From BRHc4a sp049323915 (lineage in GTDB: Bacteria > Bacillota > Desulfotomaculia > Desulfotomaculales > Desulfocucumaceae): a DNA stretch of 38,530 nucleotides. The stretch lies in contig JBMOPC010000118.1 of NCBI GenBank assembly GCA_049323915.1, forward strand, positions 1 through 38,530, given 5' to 3'. A program made the position numbers and the translations under genes. The notes below the pieces were generated by a model. It made no database searches. It was not told the DNA's origin and worked only from the letters and a program-made list of their open reading frames with translations. Below, one piece after another: positions 1 through 8,834 of the stretch; within the stretch, counting starts at the first letter, position 1, and each line of letters begins with the position of its first letter.

Positions 1-1416
1 AACCGCAATCTAAACATAATCAGCCGGGAGCTGGCCCAAAACCCGGACAACAGGCTTTTGCGCTACCATTACGGCGTGGAGCTTTTCCGTGCCGAAAGGT
101 ACCGTGAGGCTGCCGATGAATTCGTCAAAGCGGCCAGCGGCATAGACCCCCAGACCATCTACCTTCCCAAACTTCTGCGCTATATAGCGCTGACCTACCA
201 GGCCCTGAACCTCCCGGAAAAGGTGCTGGAAGCCGTCCGTCTGGGGTTAAGCCTGTTCCCGGACTACGCCGACCTGCACTACTACGGGGGCCTGGCCAGC
301 CTTGATCTAAGAGATTACGCCGGGGCGTACAAATTTTTTCACGAAGCCCTGTCGATGCCCGACCAGCCTGCTCACTACGCCCCCTTCAGCGGTACAAGGG
401 GATTCCGCTCTCTCTACAACCTGGGCCGCCTGACCGAAATTTTCTGCAATGAGGAAGAGGCAATAAACTACTACATAAAGTGCCTTCGGGACAACTCCTT
501 TTTCATTCCGGCATTAGAGAGCATAGCCCGCCTGCTTGAACCCCGGAAGGATCCCGAATACGCAAAAAAATGCCTGGAACAGGTCTGCGATTTCTGCACC
601 CCCGAGGCCAATCTCATGATGGGACAGATGCTTTTCAACCAGTCTGCCTACCAACTGGCACTGGAATACCTTGAAAAGGGGGCCCCGGAAACAGGGGCTT
701 CCCCGGAGATTCTGATCTGGAGAGCAATCTGCCTGATACAGCAGAGGCGTTACCTGGAGGCCCTTCGCATACTTGGCGGATTTACCCCGGGCCACCAACT
801 GTACCCGCTAGCAACGCTGAACAAAGCATTCTGCTTCTGGATAAGGGGAAACCGCCGGAAAGTGCGGGAACTGGCCGATGACCTCTTCGCCCTGGGCCTT
901 TCGGCGGAAACCGGGGCCGTGGTGTCACTTCTTAAAAATTCGGGAATAAAGCGAAAAGGGCCCGGGTACAGCCTGGGTGAAGAGGGCATGTCCCTGCTGC
1001 TGGATTTGGTGATGCGAACCCTCGACCTGGGTGAGGTCGAAAAAGCCGTTGAGCTTCTAAACGGCCTTACACGGGCCAGCCTGATAGAAAACGGAAAAAC
1101 CTTCGGCAACCTGTTTTTCCAATACGGCTGCCCGGAACTGGCCGAAGGCTACCTGCGAATGCACCTGGAGTCCAGTCCCGGCTGCGCCGGTACCCACTTC
1201 ACCCTGGGGCAAATCAAAGAGGAGCTTGGACAGTACCCGGAGGCCATCAGCCTGTACCGGCAGGCCCTGGAACTGGACTCCCGGGAGCCCCGCCATTATA
1301 TCAGGCTCACCAGGCTCTATGAAAAAATGCGCCGGGAATTGCTGGAGGAAGCCCTGGCCAGACACCCCGATTCACCCGTCCTTAAGGACCTGCTGGAAGG
1401 GGGCCCGGCCCGGTGA
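1..1416 (+). CDS. TPR-rich C-terminal part of a GT2 glycosyltransferase (5' end outside window)
   Basis: The frame is open from base 1, so the gene begins upstream of the window; 471 residues are visible. The first visible residues (about RNLNIISRELAQNPDN, then RYHYGVE) match the segment that in the next two genes directly follows the GT2 catalytic domain (RNLQLLRQAVSEDPDNPF..YYLGIE in the second gene). The missing N-terminus is therefore probably a GT2 domain. The visible part is a series of degenerate tetratricopeptide helices, with a clear TPR near the C-terminus (PEAISLYRQALELDSREP). By analogy with its neighbours it would be a cytoplasmic transferase for a surface glycan or glycoprotein, with TPRs for partner binding. 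The stop overlaps the next start (GTGA), indicating translational coupling. Confidence 0.8.
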   Translation, partial: NRNLNIISRELAQNPDNRLLRYHYGVELFRAERYREAADEFVKAASGIDPQTIYLPKLLRYIALTYQALNLPEKVLEAVRLGLSLFPDYADLHYYGGLASLDLRDYAGAYKFFHEALSMPDQPAHYAPFSGTRGFRSLYNLGRLTEIFCNEEEAINYYIKCLRDNSFFIPALESIARLLEPRKDPEYAKKCLEQVCDFCTPEANLMMGQMLFNQSAYQLALEYLEKGAPETGASPEILIWRAICLIQQRRYLEALRILGGFTPGHQLYPLATLNKAFCFWIRGNRRKVRELADDLFALGLSAETGAVVSLLKNSGIKRKGPGYSLGEEGMSLLLDLVMRTLDLGEVEKAVELLNGLTRASLIENGKTFGNLFFQYGCPELAEGYLRMHLESSPGCAGTHFTLGQIKEELGQYPEAISLYRQALELDSREPRHYIRLTRLYEKMRRELLEEALARHPDSPVLKDLLEGGPAR

Positions 1417-3185
1417 AGAAGACCACCATTGGCTTATCAATGATTGTACGCGATGAAGAGTCAAACCTGGCCAGGTGCCTGGATAGTGTGCGGGGGCTGG
1501 TGGATGAAATAGTGGTTGTGGACACTGGTTCCCGGGACCGGACGGTGGAGGTGGCCCGCCGCTATACCGACAGGGTGTTCAGCTTCCCGTGGAGCGGCGA
1601 TTTCAGCGCGGCCCGCAACTATGCGCTGGATAAAACCCACAGCCGGTGGGTGTTTTACCTGGACGCCGACGAAGAACTGGACGCCTCCTGCGGCGACATC
1701 CGATCCCTGGTTGACGGCAGCGGGGATATTGACGCATTTTTCCTGCCCCTTTATAACCAGGATGAAATATCCGGCAATTATTCCCGTTACCTGGTATTAA
1801 GGCTTTTCCGCAACAGCCCCGGGCACCGCTTTCAGGGGCGCATTCACGAGCAGCTGACGGTGACCCGCCCAGGATCCGTAAGCATTGCCGGGAGCCCGGT
1901 TATAAATCACAGGGCAACGTCCGGAAAGGGCCGCAACCGAAAGAGGGGCCGTAACCTTCAATTGCTTCGCCAGGCCGTCAGTGAAGATCCGGACAATCCT
2001 TTTCTGCAGTATTATCTGGGCATAGAATGGCTGGGTCTGGGCAGGCCTCAACTGGCCCTTCCATGCATTGAAAAAGCCTGCCGTGACCTTACAGACCATC
2101 ACCTGGCCTTCAGGGTCCCCGCCGTCGGCTACCTTGTCAACTGCCTGCACTACATGGGCAGACTGCAGGAGGCCTTCTGCATCTGTATGGAGGAATCACT
2201 GCGCTATCCTTCCTACCCGGATATTTTTTTCAAGGGGGGGCTTATTCTGGAGGAAATGGGGGAATATCAGGCAGCCGCCCGGTGGTTCGGGGAAGCCTGC
2301 GCCTGCGGCCCCCCGCCCCTGCTATACAGCCACACCATGGGAACAGAAAGCTTCCTGGCCCTGCACCACCTGGGCAACTGCCACGAAAAAATGGGAATGG
2401 TCGGGGAGGCCATCGACTATTACAACAGGGCGCTGGAGTCAGACCCCGGCTATGTCTATCCCCTTTACAACCTTTTCCTGATCCGCCTTTCCAGGCTGGG
2501 TCCCCATGGCGCCTTCAGGCGGGCACTGGATGAAGGCCACCTCAATGACATACGGCGGGCCGAAGCTCTGGCAGAGCTGTTCTTCGAGGCCGGCTACCCA
2601 GGCCTGGCCTGCGCCTGCCTTGAGGAATCCCCCCCGGAAGACGGATTCACAGGCAGCAATCAGTTGGCCCTCCAACTGGCCAGGTACCGGGTTTATTCCG
2701 GACGGGCCGAAGAAGCCCTTTCCCTTATGGAAAGCGCCGGAAGAGACTGGCGGGAATTTGAACCGGCACTGGCCGCCGACGAGGTTGCCGCCCTTCTGCT
2801 GGCCGGGAATTGCAGCGGCGCCAGAAAGAGGGCGCTGGAGCTATGGCGGCAGCCTGAAAGAAGAGGAGCCGCCTGGGGGCTTTTAAACCTTGTTTCACTA
2901 TACTGCGAAGGCTCCTGGGCCGGACGCCCGGAAAAACACCGGGAGGATGAATCCATTGAGGCAGTGCTGCCGGTGCTGGACAAATGCCTTCTCCCCCGCA
3001 CCCCCGCAAAAAACAGCGGCCGGACCGAAGATTTCGGCAGGCTGGCTCAAAGCGCCGCCCGGCTGCTAGTCCGCCTGTCACCCCGGGGGGCCAGTGCGTT
3101 ATGGAATTACCTGGGTAACAGGGGCGGAGCAGTGCGCGGGGCCATGGACGCCAGATTTTCCCCGGCGGGGGGACTGTACCGATGA
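1413..3185 (+). CDS. GT2 family glycosyltransferase with TPR domain
   Basis: 590 residues. An N-terminal GT-A fold occupies roughly residues 4-230: a beta-strand start (GLSMIVRDEESNLARCL), the nucleotide-binding VVVDTGSRDRT, and a metal-binding DAD at residues 84-86 (FYLDADEEL). The rest is TPR-like helices, including GEAIDYYNRALESDPGY. It should transfer a sugar from a nucleotide-sugar donor in the cytoplasm; donor and acceptor are not readable from sequence. The GTG start at 1413 overlaps the previous stop, and its own stop overlaps the next ATG (ATGA at 3182), so three TPR-glycosyltransferases are coupled. The family (GT2 plus TPR) is common in Firmicute surface-polysaccharide and glycoprotein clusters. 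Confidence 0.88.
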   Translation: MKKTTIGLSMIVRDEESNLARCLDSVRGLVDEIVVVDTGSRDRTVEVARRYTDRVFSFPWSGDFSAARNYALDKTHSRWVFYLDADEELDASCGDIRSLVDGSGDIDAFFLPLYNQDEISGNYSRYLVLRLFRNSPGHRFQGRIHEQLTVTRPGSVSIAGSPVINHRATSGKGRNRKRGRNLQLLRQAVSEDPDNPFLQYYLGIEWLGLGRPQLALPCIEKACRDLTDHHLAFRVPAVGYLVNCLHYMGRLQEAFCICMEESLRYPSYPDIFFKGGLILEEMGEYQAAARWFGEACACGPPPLLYSHTMGTESFLALHHLGNCHEKMGMVGEAIDYYNRALESDPGYVYPLYNLFLIRLSRLGPHGAFRRALDEGHLNDIRRAEALAELFFEAGYPGLACACLEESPPEDGFTGSNQLALQLARYRVYSGRAEEALSLMESAGRDWREFEPALAADEVAALLLAGNCSGARKRALELWRQPERRGAAWGLLNLVSLYCEGSWAGRPEKHREDESIEAVLPVLDKCLLPRTPAKNSGRTEDFGRLAQSAARLLVRLSPRGASALWNYLGNRGGAVRGAMDARFSPAGGLYR

Positions 3186-4675
3186 ATTACGGAAAAACGA
3201 TAAGTCTGTGCATCATAGCAAAAGACGAGGAAAGCTCCATAGCTTCCTGCATCAACAGCGCAAAGCATCTTGTAAGCGAAATAATACTGGTGGACACCGG
3301 CTCCAGGGACAGTACCGTTGAACTGGCCAGGCAAATGGGCGCCATGGTTTTCCACTTTTCCTGGTGCGACGATTTCGCCGCCGCCAGGAATTTCTCTTTG
3401 GACCGGGCTGCCGGCCAATGGATACTGGTGCTGGACGCCGACGAGATTTTGGAGGAAGTACCCCCTGACCAGTTACAGTTGCTGTTAAACGCGCAGGACG
3501 TCGAGGGGTACTTCGTCAATATACACAGTTGCCTGGGCGACGGCCGCGGCACAGCCAATGATCAGGTGGTGCGGCTGTTTAAAAACAGGCCTGAATACCG
3601 CTTCGAGAGGGCCATTCACGAACAGGTGGCCACGTCCATCAAAAGGCATAACAACGGCGGAGGCCTGGCCTTCTCCGGCCTTAATATCCGCCACTTCGGT
3701 TATATCGACCGGCAGGTCCGGCAAAAAGACAAGCGCAGGCGAAATATCTCGGTGATAGAAAAGGCCCTGGCCGGCAATCCCGGAGATCCCTTCCTTCATT
3801 ACAGCCTTGGCATAGAGCACTACCAGTCCGGCCGGGCCGCCATGGGGAACAGACAGATGGAAAAAGCACTGTCGCTGATGAAGGGGGATGAGGGCTACCT
3901 CCGTGACGCACTGGTCTTTTTGGGGCTGGGGCTGCTGCAGGAAGGCAAATACGGCAATCTTTCCACACTGCTGGATAAATCACTGGCCATTCTCCCGGGC
4001 GACCCCGACCTGCACTTTATCAGGGGGGTTATGGAAATGCAGAATGGGCGCTATCAGGAGGCTTCGGCCGAACTGGAGGCAGCCTTTACGGGAAGCGGCC
4101 GGGTGACACCCCCCGGACAGGTCCACTCACTGCTGGGGGACGCTCTGTATCTGCAGGGCCGGTACAGCGAGGCCGAAAGCCACTACAACATGGCTTTAAA
4201 AGCCAACCCCATCAACCTGTACCCCCTTACACGGATACTGGGCATAAGGCAGGAAGGCAAAGGGTGGACCTCCTGGGATGATCTGTCCCTCTTCGCCCCG
4301 GTGCCCCTGATGACACGCCTCAGGAAAGAACTGGCCCGGGCCGGTGAGATTAAATTGGCAATGGTACTGGCGCTGCTGACCGTGGTAAGGTCTGCCGGAA
4401 GCGGAGAATTGGAAAACATGGCCCAAAACTGCCTGGAGTACCGGCAGTCTTTAAAAAGCCATTTATCCGGCCCGGAGACGTTCAATGATTTTATGATGAT
4501 ATGCGCCGAGGAAATGGTTTTGCACGGGAACGCAGCTTACCAGGGCATCTCCTGCGACTTGTACTCGCCGGTAAAAGAGGTATCCTCCCTGGCCAGGGCA
4601 CTCCTGGAACTGACGGTTAAATCCCCCTGTCCACCCTGGTCATCCTTGCCGGTGAGCGGAAACAGAAAGGGTTGA
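3182..4675 (+). CDS. GT2 family glycosyltransferase with TPR domain
   Basis: 497 residues, a paralogue of the preceding gene. The GT2 domain covers about residues 5-230 with LCIIAKDEESSIASC, ILVDTGSRDST and a DAD metal site at residues 85-87 (LVLDADEIL). A conserved linker (RRNISVIEKALAGNPGDPF, LHYSLGIE) joins it to TPR-type helices, for example GRYSEAESHYNMALKANP. The ATG at 3182 overlaps the TGA of the upstream gene. The donor and acceptor cannot be predicted. Its shape, length and coupling suggest it works with the two neighbours on the same glycan. Confidence 0.88.
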   Translation: MNYGKTISLCIIAKDEESSIASCINSAKHLVSEIILVDTGSRDSTVELARQMGAMVFHFSWCDDFAAARNFSLDRAAGQWILVLDADEILEEVPPDQLQLLLNAQDVEGYFVNIHSCLGDGRGTANDQVVRLFKNRPEYRFERAIHEQVATSIKRHNNGGGLAFSGLNIRHFGYIDRQVRQKDKRRRNISVIEKALAGNPGDPFLHYSLGIEHYQSGRAAMGNRQMEKALSLMKGDEGYLRDALVFLGLGLLQEGKYGNLSTLLDKSLAILPGDPDLHFIRGVMEMQNGRYQEASAELEAAFTGSGRVTPPGQVHSLLGDALYLQGRYSEAESHYNMALKANPINLYPLTRILGIRQEGKGWTSWDDLSLFAPVPLMTRLRKELARAGEIKLAMVLALLTVVRSAGSGELENMAQNCLEYRQSLKSHLSGPETFNDFMMICAEEMVLHGNAAYQGISCDLYSPVKEVSSLARALLELTVKSPCPPWSSLPVSGNRKG

Positions 4676-4679
4676 TCCT

Positions 4680-6257
4680 ATGAAAAAAATACTGATCGCC
4701 AGCCCTGTAAAGCAAAAGCCGCAAATACTGAAAGAGTTTCTCTGGTCCCTGGACCGGCTGGAGAAAAAGGGACTCATTGTTGAATACTCTTTTATAGACG
4801 ACAATGAAGAGGGAAGCGCACTGCTCAGGGAGTTCGCCAGCGGCAGGGACAACGTCACAATTATTTCAGGCGGGTCACTGGACTCGTACCGCTGCGATGA
4901 AACAACCCACCACTGGAGAGAAGACCTTATCTGGAAAGTGGCAATGTACAAGGACAGGTTCATCCGGAAAGCCGGAGAAGGGGGCTTTGACTTCCTTTTT
5001 CTTGTGGACTCCGACCTGGTGCTTAACCCCCAAACGCTGGTCCACCTGGCGGGGCTGGGAAAGGATATAGTTTCGGAAGTATACTGGACCAGGTGGGAGC
5101 CTGAAATGATCCCGCTGCCCCAGGTCTGGATGGGGGATCAGTACCGCCTTCACCATAAAAAAAGGGGGGAGGTGCCGGATGATGCGGAGATAGGCCTGAG
5201 GCAGGCGGAATTCCTGGAAATGCTGAAGAGGCCCGGCACATACAGGGTGGGCGGGCTCGGGGCCTGCACTCTGATAAGCCGCAGGGCCATTTCCATGGGA
5301 GTATCTTTCAGCGAGATATACAACCTTGACCTCATAGGCGAGGACCGCCACTTTTGCATCCGGGCTGCGGCCCTGGGGCTGGATTTATATGCCGACACCC
5401 ATTACCCCCCTTACCACATTTACCGGGAGTCTGAGCTGGAAGGCCTGAAGGAATACAAAGCACGGAATTTTCCGGAAGAGCACGGCCCCGGAGCCAAAAG
5501 GGCAAAGAAAAATGCCCCCCCGCGGCAACGGAAGCCCCGTAAAGGAAGCAGAATTACCCTGGCCATGCTGGTCAGAAACGAGTCCGGCAGGTACCTGGAA
5601 GCCGTTCTCGGCCAGGCGGCCCACTATATAACCGGTGCAGTCATTCTTGACGACGCCAGCACCGACGGCACCCCGGAAATCTGCAAAAAAATTCTGCGCG
5701 GAATCCCCCTGGAATTAATCTCCAACAGGGTGCCCCTGTTCCACAACGAAATACTGCTGCGCAAACAGCTCTGGGAACTGGCGGTAAGCACAAGCCCGGA
5801 CTGGATTTTGATATTGGACGCCGACGAGGTTTTTGAGGACCGGGCAGTGAAAGAACTTCCCCTCCTGGCCGCCGACCCCGGCGCCCAGGCCTGCGCCTTC
5901 CGGCTTTACGACATGTGGACACACGGTCACTACCGTGAGGACGCACACTGGAGCGCACACCTGCACCACCGGGTGTTCATGGTGAGGAACATCCCCGGCT
6001 TCCCCTGCCGGTGGAGGGAAACACCCCAGCACTGCGGCAGATTCCCGGTAAACGTAAACGACCTCAGGGTTGTCCAAAGCCATTTGAGAATAAAACACCT
6101 GGGCTGGATGAGGCCCGCCGACCGCCTGTCCAAATACTTCCGCTACAGGGAACTGGACCCCGGGGCCCGGTACGGCGTTGCCTCCCAGTACCTTTCCATA
6201 CTGGACCCAAAACCAAACCTTGTACCCTGGGAGGAATATAAGCCCCGGGAGCCGTAA
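4680..6257 (+). CDS. Two-domain GT2-type glycosyltransferase
   Basis: 525 residues with two GT-A-like domains and no TPR. Domain 1 (about residues 1-265) starts MKKILIASPVKQKP and has a DSD metal site at residues 110-112 (FLFLVDSDLVL) and a GEDRHFCIRA segment typical of the acceptor side. A basic, proline-rich linker (about residues 270-290) leads to domain 2, which has ITLAMLVRNESGRYL, AVILDDASTDGTPE and a DAD around residue 380 (WILILDADEVF). The gene starts four bases after the upstream stop and has only a weak ribosome site, so it probably depends on coupling. Two active sites suggest a bifunctional or processive transferase, but that is inference. It is the last gene of the run. Confidence 0.85.
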   Translation: MKKILIASPVKQKPQILKEFLWSLDRLEKKGLIVEYSFIDDNEEGSALLREFASGRDNVTIISGGSLDSYRCDETTHHWREDLIWKVAMYKDRFIRKAGEGGFDFLFLVDSDLVLNPQTLVHLAGLGKDIVSEVYWTRWEPEMIPLPQVWMGDQYRLHHKKRGEVPDDAEIGLRQAEFLEMLKRPGTYRVGGLGACTLISRRAISMGVSFSEIYNLDLIGEDRHFCIRAAALGLDLYADTHYPPYHIYRESELEGLKEYKARNFPEEHGPGAKRAKKNAPPRQRKPRKGSRITLAMLVRNESGRYLEAVLGQAAHYITGAVILDDASTDGTPEICKKILRGIPLELISNRVPLFHNEILLRKQLWELAVSTSPDWILILDADEVFEDRAVKELPLLAADPGAQACAFRLYDMWTHGHYREDAHWSAHLHHRVFMVRNIPGFPCRWRETPQHCGRFPVNVNDLRVVQSHLRIKHLGWMRPADRLSKYFRYRELDPGARYGVASQYLSILDPKPNLVPWEEYKPREP

Positions 6258-6283
6258 TTGCAGGTCGGAATCCAGAAGAATAA
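6243..6283 (+). repeat. Copy of a dispersed repeat (CGGAATCCAGA type), also at 30389-30424
   Basis: The bases at 6256-6276 match 30404-30424 at 19 of 21 positions, and a shared CCCCGGGAG lies just upstream of both. The core continues as CGGAATCCAGAAGAATA, which belongs to the same heptamer family as the arrays at 13544-13578 and 30721-30762. The repeat overlaps the last codons of the upstream glycosyltransferase gene. Confidence 0.55.
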
Positions 6284-6313
6284 CTAAAACATTCCCCAGG
6301 GCCGACAGAAATT

Positions 6314-6365
6314 ATAAAACCTGTCTTATAAAAAACTTATGGCTTATAACCAACAGGTTATTTTA
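6314..6365 (+). terminator. Weak intrinsic terminator of the TPR-glycosyltransferase operon
   Basis: Arms AACCTGT (6318-6324) and ACAGGTT (6353-6359) are extended by flanking A/T pairs and followed by ATTTTA. The loop is long (28 nt). The position between convergent genes fits a terminator for either strand. Confidence 0.4.
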
Positions 6366-6372
6366 GAGCAAA

Positions 6373-7080
6373 TCACGCCAGCAGGTCGTCCCCGGCAATT
6401 GACACCACCACAAGAGTCCAGGCCGGGATATAGGTTCCCCAGATAATATTCTCCAGCCACGGTGTGAAATGCCCGGCAAAGGCCGGGTGAAACTGGGCCA
6501 GGGCCACCCCGGAGTCACTGACAAGTATAAGGTAGCCGGCCAGCGCCAGGCGGCGGGCCGCCCCGGGGCTGTAGTACCCCCTGAACATGGTGCAGAGGGC
6601 GGCCCAGGCCATAAAGCACAGCACAAAGGCAAAAATCACCGCCCCCCAATATAACTGCGGCCAGATATGCGGCCGGATCATTAAAAAAACCGGGACAGCC
6701 GGCGCCAGCACCGGCGCCAGGGCTAAAAGCCCCCACCTGCCCGCTCCACGCCCCTTTATAAATGCCGCTATGAGTGTCAGGTAGGCCAGAAAAAAGGCCA
6801 TGGCCCCGTAAATCGCCGCCCTTCCGTACATCGAGGGCATATTGACATTTAAGATATCCAGAAAAAAATCCCCCACCATGGCAAAAAAAACGGCTATATT
6901 TAACAGCACCTTTTCCCGGTACTGCTTGAAGGAAAAAAGAGCAACCGCAAAAAGAAAGAAAACCGTAGTGAATTTAACGTAATTGACCGCTTTTTCGCCG
7001 GGAAACAAATTGTCAAGGGTGAGTATCCCTGCGGTAAGGGATAAAGAAACAGCCAGTATAATCCTCTGGCGGATGTTCAT
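6373..7080 (-). CDS. YhhN/TMEM86-family integral membrane protein (lysoplasmalogenase-like)
   Basis: 235 residues with about eight hydrophobic segments and few soluble stretches. Family-type motifs are visible: an acidic FAMVGDFFLDIL in the third segment, a middle FFLAYLTLIAAF, and a late LVSDSGVALAQF corresponding to the conserved SDxxxAxxxF of YhhN proteins. In eukaryotes the family hydrolyses the vinyl-ether bond of lysoplasmalogens; the role in bacteria is much less certain. Plasmalogens do occur in anaerobic Firmicutes, which makes the activity plausible. The ATG has a GGGGAAGG ribosome site. It lies on the opposite strand from the glycosyltransferase run and stands alone. Confidence 0.65.
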   Translation of the reverse strand: MNIRQRIILAVSLSLTAGILTLDNLFPGEKAVNYVKFTTVFFLFAVALFSFKQYREKVLLNIAVFFAMVGDFFLDILNVNMPSMYGRAAIYGAMAFFLAYLTLIAAFIKGRGAGRWGLLALAPVLAPAVPVFLMIRPHIWPQLYWGAVIFAFVLCFMAWAALCTMFRGYYSPGAARRLALAGYLILVSDSGVALAQFHPAFAGHFTPWLENIIWGTYIPAWTLVVVSIAGDDLLA

Positions 7081-7163
7081 TTTTAACCTTCCCCAGTCAT
7101 GAGATTATTATGGTCTAATTCTATTAACCGTATTTAGCCCGTATGCCTTGTAAATTGACGAAG

Positions 7164-7188
7164 GGTGCCTCTCAAATTATTGGGCACC
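7164..7188. repeat. Short inverted repeat in the 7081-7234 intergenic gap
   Basis: GGTGCC (7164-7169) and GGCACC (7183-7188) can form a six-base-pair hairpin. It has no T-run on either strand. It may be a protein-binding site or part of a 3' untranslated structure of the nucleotidyltransferase gene. Nothing else is recognisable in this gap. Confidence 0.3.
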
Positions 7189-7234
7189 ACAGGCAAGCAT
7201 TGACGAGGGATTGTCCCAACAGCCGGCTATTTGA

Positions 7235-8239
7235 TTAGGGGGTAGAAATTTTGCTTGAACTTATCAGAGTGTTTTCGATCGTAGCCCTTTCCAACCTGGA
7301 CTCCTCCAACAGTATTGAGTTTTTAACCACAGCGTTTTTTATAATTGAGCCCCGGCCTATGGAAGAATACGGGCCTATTACTGAATTACTGATTATGCAG
7401 TTATAACCAATAACTACTGGTCCATTGATTTCCGAAAACATAATCAAACTGCCGCCCCCAACTTCTACCCTACCGGTTATAGAGCTGTACCCATCCACTA
7501 TGCCTTTTAAATCAGATCTCTCCAATCTGTCCAGAAAATATCTGTTAGCTTCAAGAACGTCATTCTTTTTCCCGGTATCAATCCACCAACCCTCAAAAAT
7601 ATGGGCTTTTACAGTTAAGCCCATATTTATTAGTTCCTGAATAGCATCTGTTATTTCCAATTCCCCGCGCCATGAAGGCTTAATCCTTGAAATCGCCTCC
7701 TGTATTACCTTTCGGAATAAATATATACCCATTACCGCAAGATTGCTTGGAGACACCTTTGGTTTTTCCAGCACAAGCGTGACAAAACCTTTTTCATCTA
7801 ACACCGCTACGCCAAATTCACCGGGGTTTTCTACTTCCTTCAGCAGAATTAAGGCATCGGCAGATGATCTTTTAAAATCCTCCATAAAAAAGGTTGCCGG
7901 AAGGTCAACCATATTATCCCCGAGAAACATTAAAAAATCTGAGTCACCAAGAAAGTCCCCGGCTGTATTTACTGCATGGGCCAGACCGGCGGGTTTATCC
8001 TGTATGATAAATGATAGATTTAATTTCTCTGTTGCCATCTTATCAATGGACTCTTTAATCTTTATATAATTTTCCGGTGAGGTTAGGATACCCACATCGG
8101 ATACGCCTGTTATTTGGACTTGCTCCAGAACATGATGCAGAATAGGCTTATTAGCAATTGGTATAAGCTGTTTTGGCAAAATCTCCGTAAGCGGATGGAG
8201 TCGAGTTCCTTTTCCACCTGCCAGTACCAATGCTTTCAT
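7235..8239 (-). CDS. Glucose-1-phosphate thymidylyltransferase-like sugar nucleotidyltransferase (RmlA-long type)
   Basis: 334 residues. It makes an NDP-sugar from a sugar-1-phosphate and NTP. The N-terminus has the signature LVLAGGKGTRLHPLT followed by PKQLIPIANKPI. The catalytic domain contains FLGDN, an EKP (VLEKPKVSP) and GWWIDTGKKNDVLEA. The C-terminal third has hexapeptide left-handed beta-helix turns (VVIGYNCIISNSVIGPYS), as in long RmlA. I start at the ATG at 8239 because family members begin at the equivalent of MKALVLAGG; an in-frame ATG 27 bases upstream exists. An AAGGAGGG lies about 15 bases before the chosen start, a little far. No rmlBCD is in the window. The gene is visibly more AT-rich than its neighbours. 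Confidence 0.82.
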   Translation of the reverse strand: MKALVLAGGKGTRLHPLTEILPKQLIPIANKPILHHVLEQVQITGVSDVGILTSPENYIKIKESIDKMATEKLNLSFIIQDKPAGLAHAVNTAGDFLGDSDFLMFLGDNMVDLPATFFMEDFKRSSADALILLKEVENPGEFGVAVLDEKGFVTLVLEKPKVSPSNLAVMGIYLFRKVIQEAISRIKPSWRGELEITDAIQELINMGLTVKAHIFEGWWIDTGKKNDVLEANRYFLDRLERSDLKGIVDGYSSITGRVEVGGGSLIMFSEINGPVVIGYNCIISNSVIGPYSSIGRGSIIKNAVVKNSILLEESRLERATIENTLISSSKISTP

Positions 8240-8319
8240 AATTGCGCCTTTTACCCTCCTTTGCATAACCGGTATAGTTATATTATGGTGTTAACCGCAT
8301 GTTAGTTACAAAACCGTGC

Positions 8320-8470
8320 GGGCGCCGCCCAGGAAGGCACAAAAATAACAGCCCTATAACGCAGCCCCGGCGAACAAATTGGTGCTGCGGACTTCCCAGA
8401 TAAGAACGCAGTCTTTCTGCCCAGGCTGGGCGGACAATCTCAAGGCCTCCCGACAACCCGGGAGGCCTTA
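8320..8470 (+). ncRNA. Candidate structured RNA ending in a perfect 11-bp hairpin
   Basis: The gap 8240-8534 contains nested complementary segments: CCGCCCAG (8325-8332) with CTGGGCGG (8426-8433) as an outer stem, CGCAGC (8360-8365) with GCTGCG (8384-8389), and GCAG/CTGC (8408-8420). A perfect 11-bp hairpin follows (8442-8452 with 8459-8469), then TTATT. The long closing stem, open centre and 3'-side mini-hairpin are reminiscent of a 6S-like RNA, but at about 115 nt it is shorter and I recognise no family. The strand is assumed; flanking genes are on the minus strand, so it could instead be a leader of the nucleotidyltransferase gene. Confidence 0.3.
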
Positions 8471-8534
8471 TTCGATGTAAAAATAGAGTTGTAAAATATA
8501 ACAGGAACAGATTTTGTCCGCGACATCCACACGG

Positions 8535-8720
8535 TCACCAAAACTTCCACCAGGGCTTCTTTTTTGGCTTGGCCCTTGCCTCCCGCCAGACGTATAAAGC
8601 TTCTTCCGTGGCTTTGGCCCGGGCCTCCAGCCTTTTGTCAGCGCCCACAGCCCCGTCCTCCGGCACGCCTTTTTCCTGCCTGCCCTCTTTCCAGCTTTTT
8701 ATACTTGTTATATACGCCAT
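8535..8720 (-). CDS. Small charged hypothetical protein (61 aa)
   Basis: Begins MAYITSIKSWKEGRQEKG and ends in the basic-aromatic tail KKKPWWKFW, with an Ala/Lys/Glu/Arg-rich helical middle. The start at 8720 is chosen over an upstream in-frame ATG (8777) because GGGGGATC sits just before it. The first residues resemble the C-terminal segment of Rpn/PD-(D/E)XK nuclease-type transposases (YITSxERxGxxEG), so it could be a remnant of such a gene that became a free-standing small ORF. The function is unknown. Confidence 0.5.
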   Translation of the reverse strand: MAYITSIKSWKEGRQEKGVPEDGAVGADKRLEARAKATEEALYVWREARAKPKKKPWWKFW

Positions 8721-8834
8721 TTCAGATCCCCCGCTGATGGTTGATAAAACCTTATGTGTTAAATTATACCATCGCATTGGACTAAATCATGTCGCATTCA
8801 GGGGGGAAACAGGGTTATGCATTAATTCTTCTTC

